A stretch of DNA of 64,000 nt from Lachnospiraceae bacterium (lineage in GTDB: Bacteria > Bacillota > Clostridia > Lachnospirales > Lachnospiraceae), in contig CAADTP010000004.1 in NCBI GenBank assembly GCA_900751995.1, forward strand, positions 1 to 64,000. Direction: 5' to 3'. The position numbers and the translations under genes were made by a program. The notes under the pieces are model-generated. The model was not told the origin of the DNA, did not search any database, and worked only from the letters and a program-made list of their open reading frames with translations. Numbering within the stretch: the stretch's first letter is position 1; each line of letters opens with the position of its first letter. Positions 43,330 through 51,765 of the stretch are shown in pieces.

Positions 43330-44274
43330 TTATTCCTCCACAAGAAAACTGTTTTTCTTTACAGTCTCTTTTGTCTCTCTGATCAGTCTTGCCATCAGCT
43401 CCTTACAGGTCGGTACATCCTTTACCATACCTGCGATCTGTCCGGACATAACGCTTCCGGTTTTTACATCGCCGTCAACAACAGCCTTCCTGAGGCCACC
43501 AAGTGTCAGCATTTCCAGTTCTTCAAAGGATGCACCTGCAGCTTCTTTCTCCAGATATTCCTTTGTCATAGGGTTTCTTAAGGTACGGACCGGATGACCT
43601 GTGGTACGGCCGGTTACTCTTGTGTCGATATCCCTGGCTTTCAGAAGGAATTGTTTGTAATTCTCATGTACGTGACATTCCTCTGTTGCCACAAATCGGG
43701 TTCCCATCTGTACGGCTTCTGCACCCAGCATAAAGGCTGCCGCGATCCCACGACCGTCTGCAATTCCACCTGCTGCAATTACCGGGATCTTTACTGCATC
43801 CACGACCTGCGGTACCAGCGCCATAGTGGTTGTCTCACCGATATGTCCGCCGGACTCGGTTCCCTCTGCTACCACTGCATCTGCGCCACAGCGCTCCATT
43901 CTTCTTGCAAGAGCTACAGATGCAACAACCGGGATCACCTTTACTCCGGCAGCTTTCCATGCTTCCATGTATTTTTCCGGGCTTCCGGCACCGGTTGTTA
44001 CTACCTTGATCCCTTCTTCTACTACGATCTTCGCAACCTCATCGGCACTTGGACTCATCAGCATGATGTTTACACCAAAAGTCTTATCTGTCAGTTTTTT
44101 CGCCTCACGGATCTGCTCACGCACCCACTCTGCCGGTGCGTTTGCCGCTGCGATCAGTCCCAGGCCGCCTGCCTCGGATACTGCTGCCGCAATGTGATGA
44201 TCTGCCACCCAGGCCATACCGCCCTGGATGATGGGATATTCAATACCAAGTAATTCTGTAACTTTTGTTTTCAT
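43330..44274 (-). CDS. fabK: enoyl-ACP reductase II, FMN-dependent
   Basis: 314 residues, nitronate-monooxygenase-like TIM barrel. Blocks are YPIIQGGMAWVADHHIAAAVSEAGGLG, AEGTESGGHIG, IPVIAAGGIADGRGIAAAFMLGAEAVQMGTRF. It performs the last reduction of each elongation cycle. FabK enzymes are flavin-dependent and not the classical FabI target of triclosan. Its place in a fab operon makes FabK rather than a nitronate monooxygenase near certain. GGAGG precedes the ATG. Confidence 0.96.
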   Translation of the reverse strand: MKTKVTELLGIEYPIIQGGMAWVADHHIAAAVSEAGGLGLIAAANAPAEWVREQIREAKKLTDKTFGVNIMLMSPSADEVAKIVVEEGIKVVTTGAGSPEKYMEAWKAAGVKVIPVVASVALARRMERCGADAVVAEGTESGGHIGETTTMALVPQVVDAVKIPVIAAGGIADGRGIAAAFMLGAEAVQMGTRFVATEECHVHENYKQFLLKARDIDTRVTGRTTGHPVRTLRNPMTKEYLEKEAAGASFEELEMLTLGGLRKAVVDGDVKTGSVMSGQIAGMVKDVPTCKELMARLIRETKETVKKNSFLVEE

Positions 44275-44295
44275 CTTTTACCTCCGGAAAATTAA

Positions 44296-44361
44296 ATCAA
44301 GCGGATAAAAGCATCCGCGGTTTATTTGGATCAAGCGGATAAAAACATCCGCATTCACTAC
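44296..44361 (-). repeat. tandem intercistronic hairpins between fabH and fabK
   Basis: Two copies of GCGGAT-N6-ATCCGC-TTGAT on the minus strand (44296-44320 and 44329-44361), 16 nt apart. The outer copy shares the flanks GTAGTGAA and TTGATC with the hairpin between atpB and atpE (4480-4506). acpP, which often sits between fabH and fabK, is absent from this gap. Confidence 0.75.
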
Positions 44362-44395
44362 GTAGCCTTATTTTAACAATTCATTAACAGGGGCT

Positions 44396-45361
44396 TTAAT
44401 ACTCGATCAGGCTTGCTCCGTACGTCAGTCCGCCGCCGAAGCCTGCAAGGACCATTCTGTCACCCCGCTGCAGTTTTCCACTTTTTTTCATCTCATCCAG
44501 GAGGATAAGAAGACTTGCGGAAGAAGTATTGCCGTATCTGTCCATATTCATAGGGAACTTGGAAATGTCTTCGCCCAGCCGCCTTGCTGCAGAACGGATG
44601 ATGCGCTCATTTGCCTGGTGGAGAAGATAATAACTGATATCTTCACAGGAAACCTGCTCTCGGGAAAGAAGCTCCTTCACAGCCTCCGGTACCTTGCTCA
44701 CGGCAAAGCTGAACACTTCCTTTCCGTTCATCTGTATGTAGGTTTCCTTTGCCTTCGGATCATTTTCATAACGGATCTGATTTCTGCTCTGTAAGGTAAG
44801 TGCACCGCCTTTTTTTCCAATGGAATGGGTTACCTGTGCATAGCTTCCACCCTCTTCTGCTCTCAGCACGACTGCTCCCGCACCATCCCCGAAAAGAATG
44901 CAGGTGCCACGATCTGTCCAGTCCGTTAAACCGGACAGTTTTTCCGCTCCGATCACAAGGGCATTCCTATATATTCCCTGGGCCAGGTATGCCTGCGCAG
45001 TGTTCAGTGCCAGAAGAGATCCTGTGCAGGCGCCGTTCAGATCAAAGCAGGTAGCCTTTTCCGCTCCGAGCCGCTCCTGCACCCCACATGCCACACAGGG
45101 CATGATCTCTGTTGGAGAAATGGTTGCCACAAGGATCAGATCGATTTCTTCTGCCTTCATTTCTGCGTCTTCCAGAGCTTTTAATGCTGCCCCCGCTGCC
45201 ATCGTCACAGTATCTTCGTCCTCTTTTGCAATATGTCTCTGTACCACACCGGTTCTTTCCCGAATCCACTGATCACTGGTTTCCACCATCTTTGCCAGAT
45301 CGTTGTTATCCCACACTCTGTCCGGTGCCCACGAACCGGTTCCACATATTTTACCTGTCAT
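44396..45361 (-). CDS. fabH: 3-oxoacyl-ACP synthase III
   Basis: 321 residues. The catalytic triad is complete: Cys in DLNGACTGSL, His in LLHQANERII and Asn in DRYGNTSSASL. It starts fatty acid synthesis by joining acetyl-CoA (or a branched primer) to malonyl-ACP. The ATG at 45361 is chosen because TGGAG precedes it; an ATG 12 nt upstream lacks a ribosome site. First gene of the operon. Confidence 0.97.
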   Translation of the reverse strand: MTGKICGTGSWAPDRVWDNNDLAKMVETSDQWIRERTGVVQRHIAKEDEDTVTMAAGAALKALEDAEMKAEEIDLILVATISPTEIMPCVACGVQERLGAEKATCFDLNGACTGSLLALNTAQAYLAQGIYRNALVIGAEKLSGLTDWTDRGTCILFGDGAGAVVLRAEEGGSYAQVTHSIGKKGGALTLQSRNQIRYENDPKAKETYIQMNGKEVFSFAVSKVPEAVKELLSREQVSCEDISYYLLHQANERIIRSAARRLGEDISKFPMNMDRYGNTSSASLLILLDEMKKSGKLQRGDRMVLAGFGGGLTYGASLIEY

Positions 45362-45442
45362 ATTTTTCTCCATGATATCTGTCTTAAATCAGTCTGTATA
45401 AATCTGTACTGCTGTTCTCTGAATTATCTTTTATCTTAAAAT

Positions 45443-45459
45443 ATTTTGATTATCAAATT
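45443..45459. promoter_or_regulatory. FabT-like operator at the fabH promoter
   Basis: ATTTTGATTATCAAATT on the plus strand, with the palindrome TTTGAT-T-ATCAAA. It matches the FabT box I know from streptococci (TTTGATTATCAAA core). It overlaps the downstream edge of the -10 and would block transcription when bound. The presumed ligand protein is the MarR gene at the operon end. Confidence 0.75.
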
Positions 45460-45484
45460 ATATCATCATAAAAGTATTTGTCAA
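45457..45484 (-). promoter_or_regulatory. promoter of the fatty acid operon
   Basis: TTGACA at 45479-45484 and TATAAT at 45457-45462 on the minus strand with a 16-nt spacer: two perfect hexamers. No other comparable promoter was found inside the operon. Confidence 0.85.
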
Positions 45485-45510
45485 GAAGGAATTTTTGAGC
45501 ATCCTTTTAT

Positions 45511-45584
45511 AAAAAAAATAACAGCTGCCCCAGGCGTGGAGTATTGGTCTCTCCTCTGTCCTGTGACAGCTGTCTTATTTTTTT
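45511..45584. terminator. bidirectional terminator upstream of fabH
   Basis: AATAACAGCTGCCCCAGG pairs imperfectly with CCTGTGACAGCTGTCTTATT across a 25-nt loop; poly-A on one side and poly-T on the other give U-runs on both strands. It serves the DUF1294 gene. Confidence 0.8.
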
Positions 45585-45623
45585 CAGACAGGTATTGTAT
45601 TTATGGTTATTGCATTTATAGTT

Positions 45624-45896
45624 TTACTTCATCGCCCACTGTACCAGGCACACCACACCAATCTGCACCAGCAGTATCACCGGTACACCAATTGCAAATC
45701 TGGCTTTTCGGGTTTTGTGGTGAAAAAATCTCATGCCAAGGATCGCCCCGACGCTGCCACCAATGACAGCACTTAAGATCAAGGTCTTCTCCGGGATCCG
45801 CCATTTATTACGACGGGCTTTCTGCTTGTCAACTCCGAAAAGCACAAAGGCCAGGATATTGACTGCAAGCAGATAATAATATATGTAATCATTCAT
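45624..45896 (-). CDS. DUF1294-family small membrane protein
   Basis: 90 residues, three predicted membrane helices. The family pattern is clear: an N-terminal helix ending FVLFGVDKQKARRNKWRIPEKTL, then LSAVIGGSVGAILGMRFFHHKTRKARF and a last helix. Function unknown. GGAGGG precedes the ATG. It lies 56 nt after the MnmM-like gene on the same strand. Confidence 0.9.
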   Translation of the reverse strand: MNDYIYYYLLAVNILAFVLFGVDKQKARRNKWRIPEKTLILSAVIGGSVGAILGMRFFHHKTRKARFAIGVPVILLVQIGVVCLVQWAMK

Positions 45897-45952
45897 GATA
45901 GCTCCCTCCGGGCTCTGTGTCCTGTATTTCGGACAGTAACCGATTTATGTAT

Positions 45953-46519
45953 TCATTGCAGTTTGATGATCAGCACCGGTATGGGCGGATCATTAGGCCG
46001 GTTTGCATATTCCGACAGGATCACCAGATATTTATGAGGATCCAACTGACGGATAAACGCAAGCATCTCATCCCGTTCCTGATATCCTGTATCCCCGCCA
46101 CTGTAAATGCAAAGTGTCATAAGTCCGCCTTTTTTCAGAAGCTTAAGTCCGCTTTCCACCGCACTTATGCTGCTGTCTGCTCTGGTCGCCACCGAATGGT
46201 CTCCGCCGGGAAGATATCCCAGATTAAAGGTGATGCAGGACACGGTTTCTTCTTCTGCATAAACATCCATATTCTCATGAGACTCCAGAAGAAGCTGATA
46301 ATTTTCCGGACAGTTATCTCTTTTCAGTCGCTCCTTCGTATGTTCCAGTGCCTGCTTCTGAATGTCAAAAGCCAGAACCCGTCCCCTTTTTCCTGCAAGC
46401 TGGCTTAACAGAGCCGTGTCATTGCCATTTCCCATTGTTGCATCGATACAGATGTCTCCCGGCATGACCTGCTGCCGTATAAAATGCTGCATGTATGCAG
46501 TGATCTGAAGATTTTTCAT
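45953..46519 (-). CDS. class I SAM methyltransferase, MnmM/YtqB-like
   Basis: 188 residues. SAM motif I is CIDATMGNGNDTALLSQL, and FNLGYLPGGDHSVATRADSS is the hallmark of the rRNA_methylase/YtqB family. YtqB (MnmM) methylates the wobble uridine of some tRNAs in Gram-positive bacteria, completing mnm5s2U. That function is assigned by family resemblance. It starts after GAAAGGA. Its neighbours, DUF1294 and an acetyltransferase, point the same way and may be co-transcribed. Confidence 0.88.
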   Translation of the reverse strand: MKNLQITAYMQHFIRQQVMPGDICIDATMGNGNDTALLSQLAGKRGRVLAFDIQKQALEHTKERLKRDNCPENYQLLLESHENMDVYAEEETVSCITFNLGYLPGGDHSVATRADSSISAVESGLKLLKKGGLMTLCIYSGGDTGYQERDEMLAFIRQLDPHKYLVILSEYANRPNDPPIPVLIIKLQ

Positions 46520-46542
46520 TTAAAAATCCTTTCAAAATTCTC

Positions 46543-47034
46543 TTACAGTTCATGATAATACGGACAGATATCCTCATAATGTCCATCCTTCATACGGAAC
46601 CCCTTCGGGATCACGCCAAGCTGGGTAAATCCAAGTCTCTCATAAAGATGTCTTGCAGGAACATTGCAGGCCACAACCGCATTAAACTGCAGGACACCAA
46701 AACCATGCTCTTTTCCCCGGGTCAGACAGTCGGATACCAGCTTTTCTCCAATGTGAAGTCCTCTGGAATCTCTGCTTACCGCATAGCTGGCGTTACAGAT
46801 ATGACCGCATCTTCCGATATTATTCGGATGAAGAATGTAAAGTCCGTAAACGTTTCCGCTTTCCGCATCTACTGCTACAGCTGTATAGGTCTGTTCTGCA
46901 AAAAAAGCTTTTCCTGTCTCTTCGTTAAGGCATTCTTCCTGTGGAAAAGCCACACCGTCTTCTACAACCTCATTCCATATCCGGATCAGATCCGGAAGAT
47001 CTTTTTCTTCGTATTTTCTTACTGTAACATTCAT
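46543..47034 (-). CDS. GNAT-family N-acetyltransferase
   Basis: 163 residues. Acetyl-CoA loop in NASYAVSRDSRGLHIGEKLVSDCL, substrate-side strand NVYGLYILHPNNIGRCGHI, and the C-terminal ARHLYERLGFTQLGVIPKGF typical of this fold. Closest in feel to L-amino-acid or antibiotic-type acetyltransferases, but the acceptor cannot be named. It lies 14 nt after the Crp/Fnr gene, so it is probably in that operon. Confidence 0.88.
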   Translation of the reverse strand: MNVTVRKYEEKDLPDLIRIWNEVVEDGVAFPQEECLNEETGKAFFAEQTYTAVAVDAESGNVYGLYILHPNNIGRCGHICNASYAVSRDSRGLHIGEKLVSDCLTRGKEHGFGVLQFNAVVACNVPARHLYERLGFTQLGVIPKGFRMKDGHYEDICPYYHEL

Positions 47035-47048
47035 GATGATCTTCTCCT

Positions 47049-47687
47049 CTATTTAAGCAGCTCCACATTCCGTCCGTTTCTTCGGATCACACCCTCATCC
47101 GAAAGATTTTTGATCTCCCGCATCATGGCACTACGGTCCACACTTAAGTACTGGGCCAGTGCGGTATAGGACATGGGCAGCTTGAATTTCCCGGCATTTT
47201 TTTCCGCAGCCAGAGAATGCAGATAAGCTATCAGCTTCTTCCTGGTGGAGGATCGTGAAAGCATGTATATCCGATCCGTCTGCTGCCTGGAACGGAGGGC
47301 TGTCATCTGCAGAAGATTACTGACCATCTGGCTGTGATGATGACAGGCATTTTCACAGCGCTTGATCACATGCTCATAATCAATAAACAGCACCTTCGTC
47401 ACGGTAGTGGCACATACATAATAATGCTGGGAATCTGACGGAAGCAGAAACGGTTCGCCAAATACACTGTCCCTATTCAGTTCATCGATGACATACTCAT
47501 TTCCATCCTCGTCGCAGCAGTAGAGAACTGCTCTTCCCTCCTGGATCAGACCGATCTTTTTCATGGAGCTGGAATATTCCATGATGGTTTCTCCATTCTG
47601 AAAAACTTTCTCCCGGACTTTAAAGCAGACACGCATTCTTTCCTGTTCTTCGGGCAAAATATCCGTAAATAAAGTGATATGCTCCAT
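47049..47687 (-). CDS. Crp/Fnr-family transcriptional regulator
   Basis: 212 residues. A cyclic-nucleotide-binding-like sensor domain (FQNGETIMEYSSSMKKIGLIQEGRAVLY) is followed by a dimer helix and a winged helix (LPMSYTALAQYLSVDRSAMMREIKNLSDEG). The sensor lacks the Fnr N-terminal cysteine cluster, so it is not a classical Fe-S Fnr. The ATG at 47687 lies 7 nt after GGGAGG; longer in-frame starts have no ribosome site. It is divergent from the flavodiiron gene, whose promoter carries a fitting palindrome. Confidence 0.92.
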   Translation of the reverse strand: MEHITLFTDILPEEQERMRVCFKVREKVFQNGETIMEYSSSMKKIGLIQEGRAVLYCCDEDGNEYVIDELNRDSVFGEPFLLPSDSQHYYVCATTVTKVLFIDYEHVIKRCENACHHHSQMVSNLLQMTALRSRQQTDRIYMLSRSSTRKKLIAYLHSLAAEKNAGKFKLPMSYTALAQYLSVDRSAMMREIKNLSDEGVIRRNGRNVELLK

Positions 47688-47858
47688 AAATTTTCCTCCC
47701 ACCGGCAAAATACTCTTCCGCATATCTGTACTTTCCTCTTTGTATACAAGACTATGTAAGAGGACTCTCAAAGCAACTATCCGCATTTTATTTTGCTGCA
47801 TGTTTCTGATTTTATACCAGCACGAAAAAAATGTAAAGTCTGGAAATTTTTCCTGTTT

Positions 47859-47901
47859 TGTTGTATTTGCAACAGTTTTTGCCATCAATTTCTGTTATAT
47901 T
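47859..47901 (+). promoter_or_regulatory. Crp/Fnr-type box and -10 of the flavodiiron gene
   Basis: TGTTG-TATTTG-CAACA (47859-47874) is a 5-bp inverted repeat with a 6-nt spacer. A TTATAT -10 lies at 47896-47901 with no good -35. With a start site near 47908 the palindrome centre is at -41.5, the classical class II activator position. The adjacent Crp/Fnr gene is the natural ligand. Confidence 0.65.
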
Positions 47902-47978
47902 TTTATCAAAGTTAAGAAACAAACAAATCACTGAAGCATATAAATAAATCCACCATAGAAAGAAAAGAGGAATCGCTC

Positions 47979-49772
47979 ATGAAAATCACAGATACCATCA
48001 AATATGTAGGCGTTAATGATCATCAGGTTGACCTTTTTGAGGGCCAGTACAAAGTGCCGAACGGCATGTCCTACAACTCCTATGTGATCCTGGACGAAAA
48101 AATTGCGGTTATGGATACGGTAGATGCAAATTTTACTCACGAATGGCTTGATAATATCCAGAAAGTTCTGGGCGACCGGAAACCGGATTATCTGATCGTA
48201 CAGCATATGGAACCGGATCACGCAGCCAACATCGCAAACTTCCTGAAGGCTTATCCGGACACCATCGTTGTTTCCAACAAAAAAGCCTTCGCCATGATGC
48301 AGAACTTCTTTGACCTGGATCTGGAAGGTCATCAGATCATCGTAGATAACGGCGGAACCCTTTCCCTTGGAAAACACGATCTGACTTTTGTATTTGCACC
48401 GATGGTTCACTGGCCGGAGGTTATGGTCACTTATGACAGCACAGAAAAGGTTCTTTTTTCCGCAGACGGCTTCGGAAAATTCGGCGCCCTGGATGCAGAG
48501 GAACCATGGGACGATGAGGCAAGAAGATACTATATCGGCATCGTTGGAAAATATGGTGTGCAGGTGCAGAATCTTCTGAAAGTAGCCGCAGCTCTGGATA
48601 TCCAGACCATCTGCCCACTCCACGGACCGGTTCTTACTGAAGATCTTGGACATTATATTAGCCTCTATGATACCTGGTCTTCCTACACACCGGAGGATGA
48701 CGGAATCGTGATCGCCTACACTTCTGTATACGGTCATACAAAAATGGCCGTTCAGCAGTTGGCCGATAAATTCCGCAGCAAAGGATGTCCAAACGTTGTT
48801 GTCTATGATCTTGCAAGAGACGATATGTCCCAGGCACTGAGCGATGCTTTCCGTTACTCCAAGCTGGTTCTCGCAACCACCACATATAATGCAGGCATCT
48901 ATCCGTTTATGAACGACTTTATTACCCGTCTGACAGAGCACAACTTCCAGAACCGCACGGTAGGACTGATTGAAAACGGAACCTGGGCACCGCTGGCAGC
49001 GAAGGTTATGAAAGAAATGCTTTCCAAATGCAAAAAGATCAGCTGGCTGAATACCACAGTTAAGATCATGTCTGCAGTAAATGAAGAAAACCGCAGGCAG
49101 ATGGAAGCTATGGCTGATGAGCTCTGCCAGGAATACATTGCAAAAAGCGATGATCTTGCCAACAAGAATGATATGACTGCTCTGTTCCGCATCGGTTACG
49201 GCCTCTATGTGGTAACCTCCAACGATGGCAAAAAGGACAACGGTCTGATCGTCAATACCGTTACACAGCTTACCGACAACCCATATCGCGTGGCTGTCAA
49301 CATCAACAAGGCAAACTACTCTCACCACGTGATCCAGCAGACCGGTATCATGAACGTAAACTGCCTGTCCACAGATGCTCCGTTCTCTGTTTTTGAGCAG
49401 TTCGGCTTCCAGTCCGGCAGAAGCACCGATAAATTTGCCGGACAGAAAGTAAACCACTCCGACAACGGCCTGGTATTCCTGGACAAATATATCAATGCTT
49501 TCATGTCCCTGAAGGTAGAAAACTATGTGGATCTCGGCACTCACGGAATGTTCATCTGCAGCGTCACAGAGGCCCGTGTCATGAGCGATCAGGATACCAT
49601 GACTTACACCTACTACCAGAAACATGTAAAGCCAAAGCCACAGACCGAAGGCAAAAAAGGCTGGGTATGCAAAGTCTGCGGATACATCTATGAAGGCGAT
49701 GAACTTCCGGAAGATATCATCTGCCCGCTGTGCAAGCATGGCGCTGTGGATTTTGAGCCGATCGAAGGATAA
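47979..49772 (+). CDS. flavodiiron protein with flavin reductase and rubredoxin domains
   Basis: 597 residues. The diiron MBL domain (1-250) has ligands His76, Glu78, Asp80 (VQHMEPDHAA), His144 and Asp163. A flavodoxin domain follows (about 254-395, IAYTSVYGHTKMA), then a flavin-reductase-like domain (about 400-545) and a C-terminal rubredoxin with CKVCGY and CPLC. Such proteins reduce oxygen to water (some also NO) in anaerobes, with NAD(P)H electrons passing internally. The four-domain chain makes it self-sufficient. Probably activated by the divergent Crp/Fnr protein. Confidence 0.95.
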   Translation: MKITDTIKYVGVNDHQVDLFEGQYKVPNGMSYNSYVILDEKIAVMDTVDANFTHEWLDNIQKVLGDRKPDYLIVQHMEPDHAANIANFLKAYPDTIVVSNKKAFAMMQNFFDLDLEGHQIIVDNGGTLSLGKHDLTFVFAPMVHWPEVMVTYDSTEKVLFSADGFGKFGALDAEEPWDDEARRYYIGIVGKYGVQVQNLLKVAAALDIQTICPLHGPVLTEDLGHYISLYDTWSSYTPEDDGIVIAYTSVYGHTKMAVQQLADKFRSKGCPNVVVYDLARDDMSQALSDAFRYSKLVLATTTYNAGIYPFMNDFITRLTEHNFQNRTVGLIENGTWAPLAAKVMKEMLSKCKKISWLNTTVKIMSAVNEENRRQMEAMADELCQEYIAKSDDLANKNDMTALFRIGYGLYVVTSNDGKKDNGLIVNTVTQLTDNPYRVAVNINKANYSHHVIQQTGIMNVNCLSTDAPFSVFEQFGFQSGRSTDKFAGQKVNHSDNGLVFLDKYINAFMSLKVENYVDLGTHGMFICSVTEARVMSDQDTMTYTYYQKHVKPKPQTEGKKGWVCKVCGYIYEGDELPEDIICPLCKHGAVDFEPIEG

Positions 49773-49837
49773 GACTGAAATCCCCATAAATTGATTTAAT
49801 CCGGTTACAGCTCCCTTATTTTTACAAATTATAAACC

Positions 49838-49877
49838 ACAAAAAAGACAGGCTTCTGAGGTGGCCTGTCTTTTTTGT
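49838..49877. terminator. bidirectional terminator between flavodiiron and glycerate kinase genes
   Basis: AAAAAAGACAGGC pairs with GCCTGTCTTTTTT around a 10-nt loop, giving U-runs on both strands for the two convergent genes. The remaining 220 nt between them hold nothing recognisable. Confidence 0.92.
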
Positions 49878-49994
49878 ATTATCATCCAATGTCTTCGCAG
49901 CGTCTTTCACCAAATTTATTCTTACAGCAGATCAGACACTCACGCTCTGTATTTCTGCAGGAATCCTGAAATTTACGAATCATATGCCTTTTAT

Positions 49995-51125
49995 TTATTT
50001 CATCAGTCTGATAACCTGCTCTGTAGTATCTGCCAGATTCTGCTTTGCATTCTCATTTTTCATGGCCTCCTCCAGAGTTACCACTCCGCGGAGGATCGGG
50101 AAAAAGGCATCGATCCCTGCATCGTTGCAGGCTCTTGCGTCACGCTGTACGGCACCTGCAAAGGCGATCACTTTTTTGCCATATTTCTTTGCAAGCTTTG
50201 CAACACCTACCGGCGCTTTTCCCATGGCTGTCTGTCCATCCATACGTCCCTCACCTGTGATCACAAGATCCGCGTCTTTGATGTAGTCCTCAAGTTTTGT
50301 CTCATCCAGCACGATGTTGATCCCGGATTCCAGGACTGCATCGGTAAAGGTCAGGAATGCAAATCCCATTCCGCCGGCAGCACCTGTTCCCGGATACTTT
50401 GGATCTGCTTTCGGAAAACGCTCCTTTGCAAGCTCTGCGTAAGCACCCAGCCACTGATCCATGTCCTGGATCATCTCCGGCGTAGCACCCTTCTGCGGTC
50501 CGTAGATGGAACTGCATCCAAGCTCTCCGCAAAGAGGATTTGTGACATCGCAGGCAACACGAAATTTACATTCTGCAAGCTCCGGGATCACATAGGCAGC
50601 TGTGATCTCTGTGATGTCTTTCAGGCCCCTTGCTCCCGGAAGGACCTGCTTTCCGTCTTTATCTAGAAATGCATAGCCAAGTGCCTGAAGCATTCCCACA
50701 CCACCGTCATTGGTGGCGCTTCCGCCGATACCCACAATAAATCTGCGGCAGCCTTTTTCGATGGCGTCCTTGATCACCTCACCGACACCGTAGGTTGTGG
50801 TATAAAGAGGATTTCTTTTTTCGTACGGCACCTGCGTGATCCCTGCTGCACCAGCCATTTCGATCACTGCGGTCTTTGTGCTTTCGATGATGCCATACTC
50901 ACAGATCACCGGCTCGCCAAGAGGCCCCGTAACCTTTACGTGCTCTGTTTTTCCGTTCATTCCTGCGACAAGGGCTTCCACGGTTCCCTCTCCACCGTCT
51001 GCCAGTGGTCTTACCTGAACTTCTGCGTCCGCATCCACACGATGGATACCTTCAGTAGCTGCAAAGCCTGCCTCCATGGATGTCATACTGCCCTTAAAAG
51101 AATCGATCGCTGTTACTACCTTCAT
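49995..51125 (-). CDS. glycerate kinase, GlxK/GarK type
   Basis: 376 residues. Family blocks are IDSFKGSMTSMEAGFAATEGI, RPLADGGEGTVEAL, GIGGSATNDGGVGMLQALGYAFLD and TGEGRMDGQTAMGKAPVGVAKLA. It phosphorylates D-glycerate (to 2-phosphoglycerate in this family), feeding glycolysis. Such genes are commonly controlled by CdaR-type activators; here only a fragment of one lies upstream, divergently oriented. AGGAGG precedes the ATG. Confidence 0.95.
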   Translation of the reverse strand: MKVVTAIDSFKGSMTSMEAGFAATEGIHRVDADAEVQVRPLADGGEGTVEALVAGMNGKTEHVKVTGPLGEPVICEYGIIESTKTAVIEMAGAAGITQVPYEKRNPLYTTTYGVGEVIKDAIEKGCRRFIVGIGGSATNDGGVGMLQALGYAFLDKDGKQVLPGARGLKDITEITAAYVIPELAECKFRVACDVTNPLCGELGCSSIYGPQKGATPEMIQDMDQWLGAYAELAKERFPKADPKYPGTGAAGGMGFAFLTFTDAVLESGINIVLDETKLEDYIKDADLVITGEGRMDGQTAMGKAPVGVAKLAKKYGKKVIAFAGAVQRDARACNDAGIDAFFPILRGVVTLEEAMKNENAKQNLADTTEQVIRLMK

Positions 51126-51263
51126 TTTATTTTCCTCCTGTATAATTTTTATGTAAAACTGATATCCGTACTCTCCGTTCTATCATTCCGTGTACCGGAA
51201 ACGTGAAATGTTCCTTTACGTGTCAGGCGGATATTCTCTGCGCAGCTCTGTAGCCAAATAACT

Positions 51264-51479
51264 GTTCTGCTGTTTGGTTATCAGCTGTCCCCGGATGAAA
51301 AGAACCTTCTGCGAACTTATTTTTCCCTGGAAATGTCTCTGGCTGATGCCGCAGAGAAGCTTTTTCTCCACAAAAATACTCTTCAATATAAATTAAACCA
51401 CATTTATAAAAAATGTGGTCTCAATCCCCGAAAATTCCGGGACGCTGTTCTGTTGTATCTGGCACTGGAGCTGGAATGA
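51264..51479 (+). pseudogene. C-terminal remnant of a CdaR/PucR-type regulator
   Basis: In this frame 71 codons read as the HTH_30 end of a sugar-diacid regulator: QLSPDEKNLLRTYFSLEMSL, ADAAEKLFLHKNTLQYKLNH and PRKFRDAVLLYLALELE, then a stop. The frame closes upstream at a TGA near 51207 and has no start or ribosome site, so about 80 per cent of the gene is gone. It is divergent from glycerate kinase, the usual place for cdaR. Confidence 0.82.
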
Positions 51480-51492
51480 ACCGGCCATTTCA

Positions 51493-51765
51493 CTATCCTC
51501 TCACATGAAAGCCAAACTCCTCCTCCAATGGAATTTCCCTCTCTTCAATCCCCTCGATCTCCACAAAGCTCTGCTGAGAAAGGCGTTCTACCATCTCCCG
51601 GATTTCTTCTCTGGTTCCCTGTACTTCCATTTCCACACGATCATCCCAGAGATTCCGTACCCAGCCGGTCAGTCCCATGGACTGTGCAATATAATAGGAA
51701 CGGTAACGAAAGCCTACTCCCTGTACTCTTCCTGAAAAATAAAAATGTTTCCGAATCTTTTCCAT
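51493..51765 (-). CDS. acyP: acylphosphatase
   Basis: 90 residues, the standard length. The phosphate-binding loop with catalytic Arg is FSGRVQGVGFRYRSYYIAQ and the catalytic Asn is in GWVRNLWDDRVEMEVQG. It hydrolyses acyl phosphates such as acetyl phosphate or 1,3-bisphosphoglycerate. The ATG at 51765 follows GAGGTG; in-frame codons further upstream are not acylphosphatase-like. It stands alone, convergent with the cdaR remnant. Confidence 0.94.
   Translation of the reverse strand: MEKIRKHFYFSGRVQGVGFRYRSYYIAQSMGLTGWVRNLWDDRVEMEVQGTREEIREMVERLSQQSFVEIEGIEEREIPLEEEFGFHVRG

Noticed and set aside
45443..45459. FapR box at fabH
   Set aside because: The palindrome has the FabT form and the operon encodes a MarR protein, not FapR; no plsX is linked.
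47928..49913. A 661-codon open frame on the minus strand
   Set aside because: It is exactly antisense to the flavodiiron gene, whose four domains are unmistakable. The antisense protein shows no domain and has no ribosome site.
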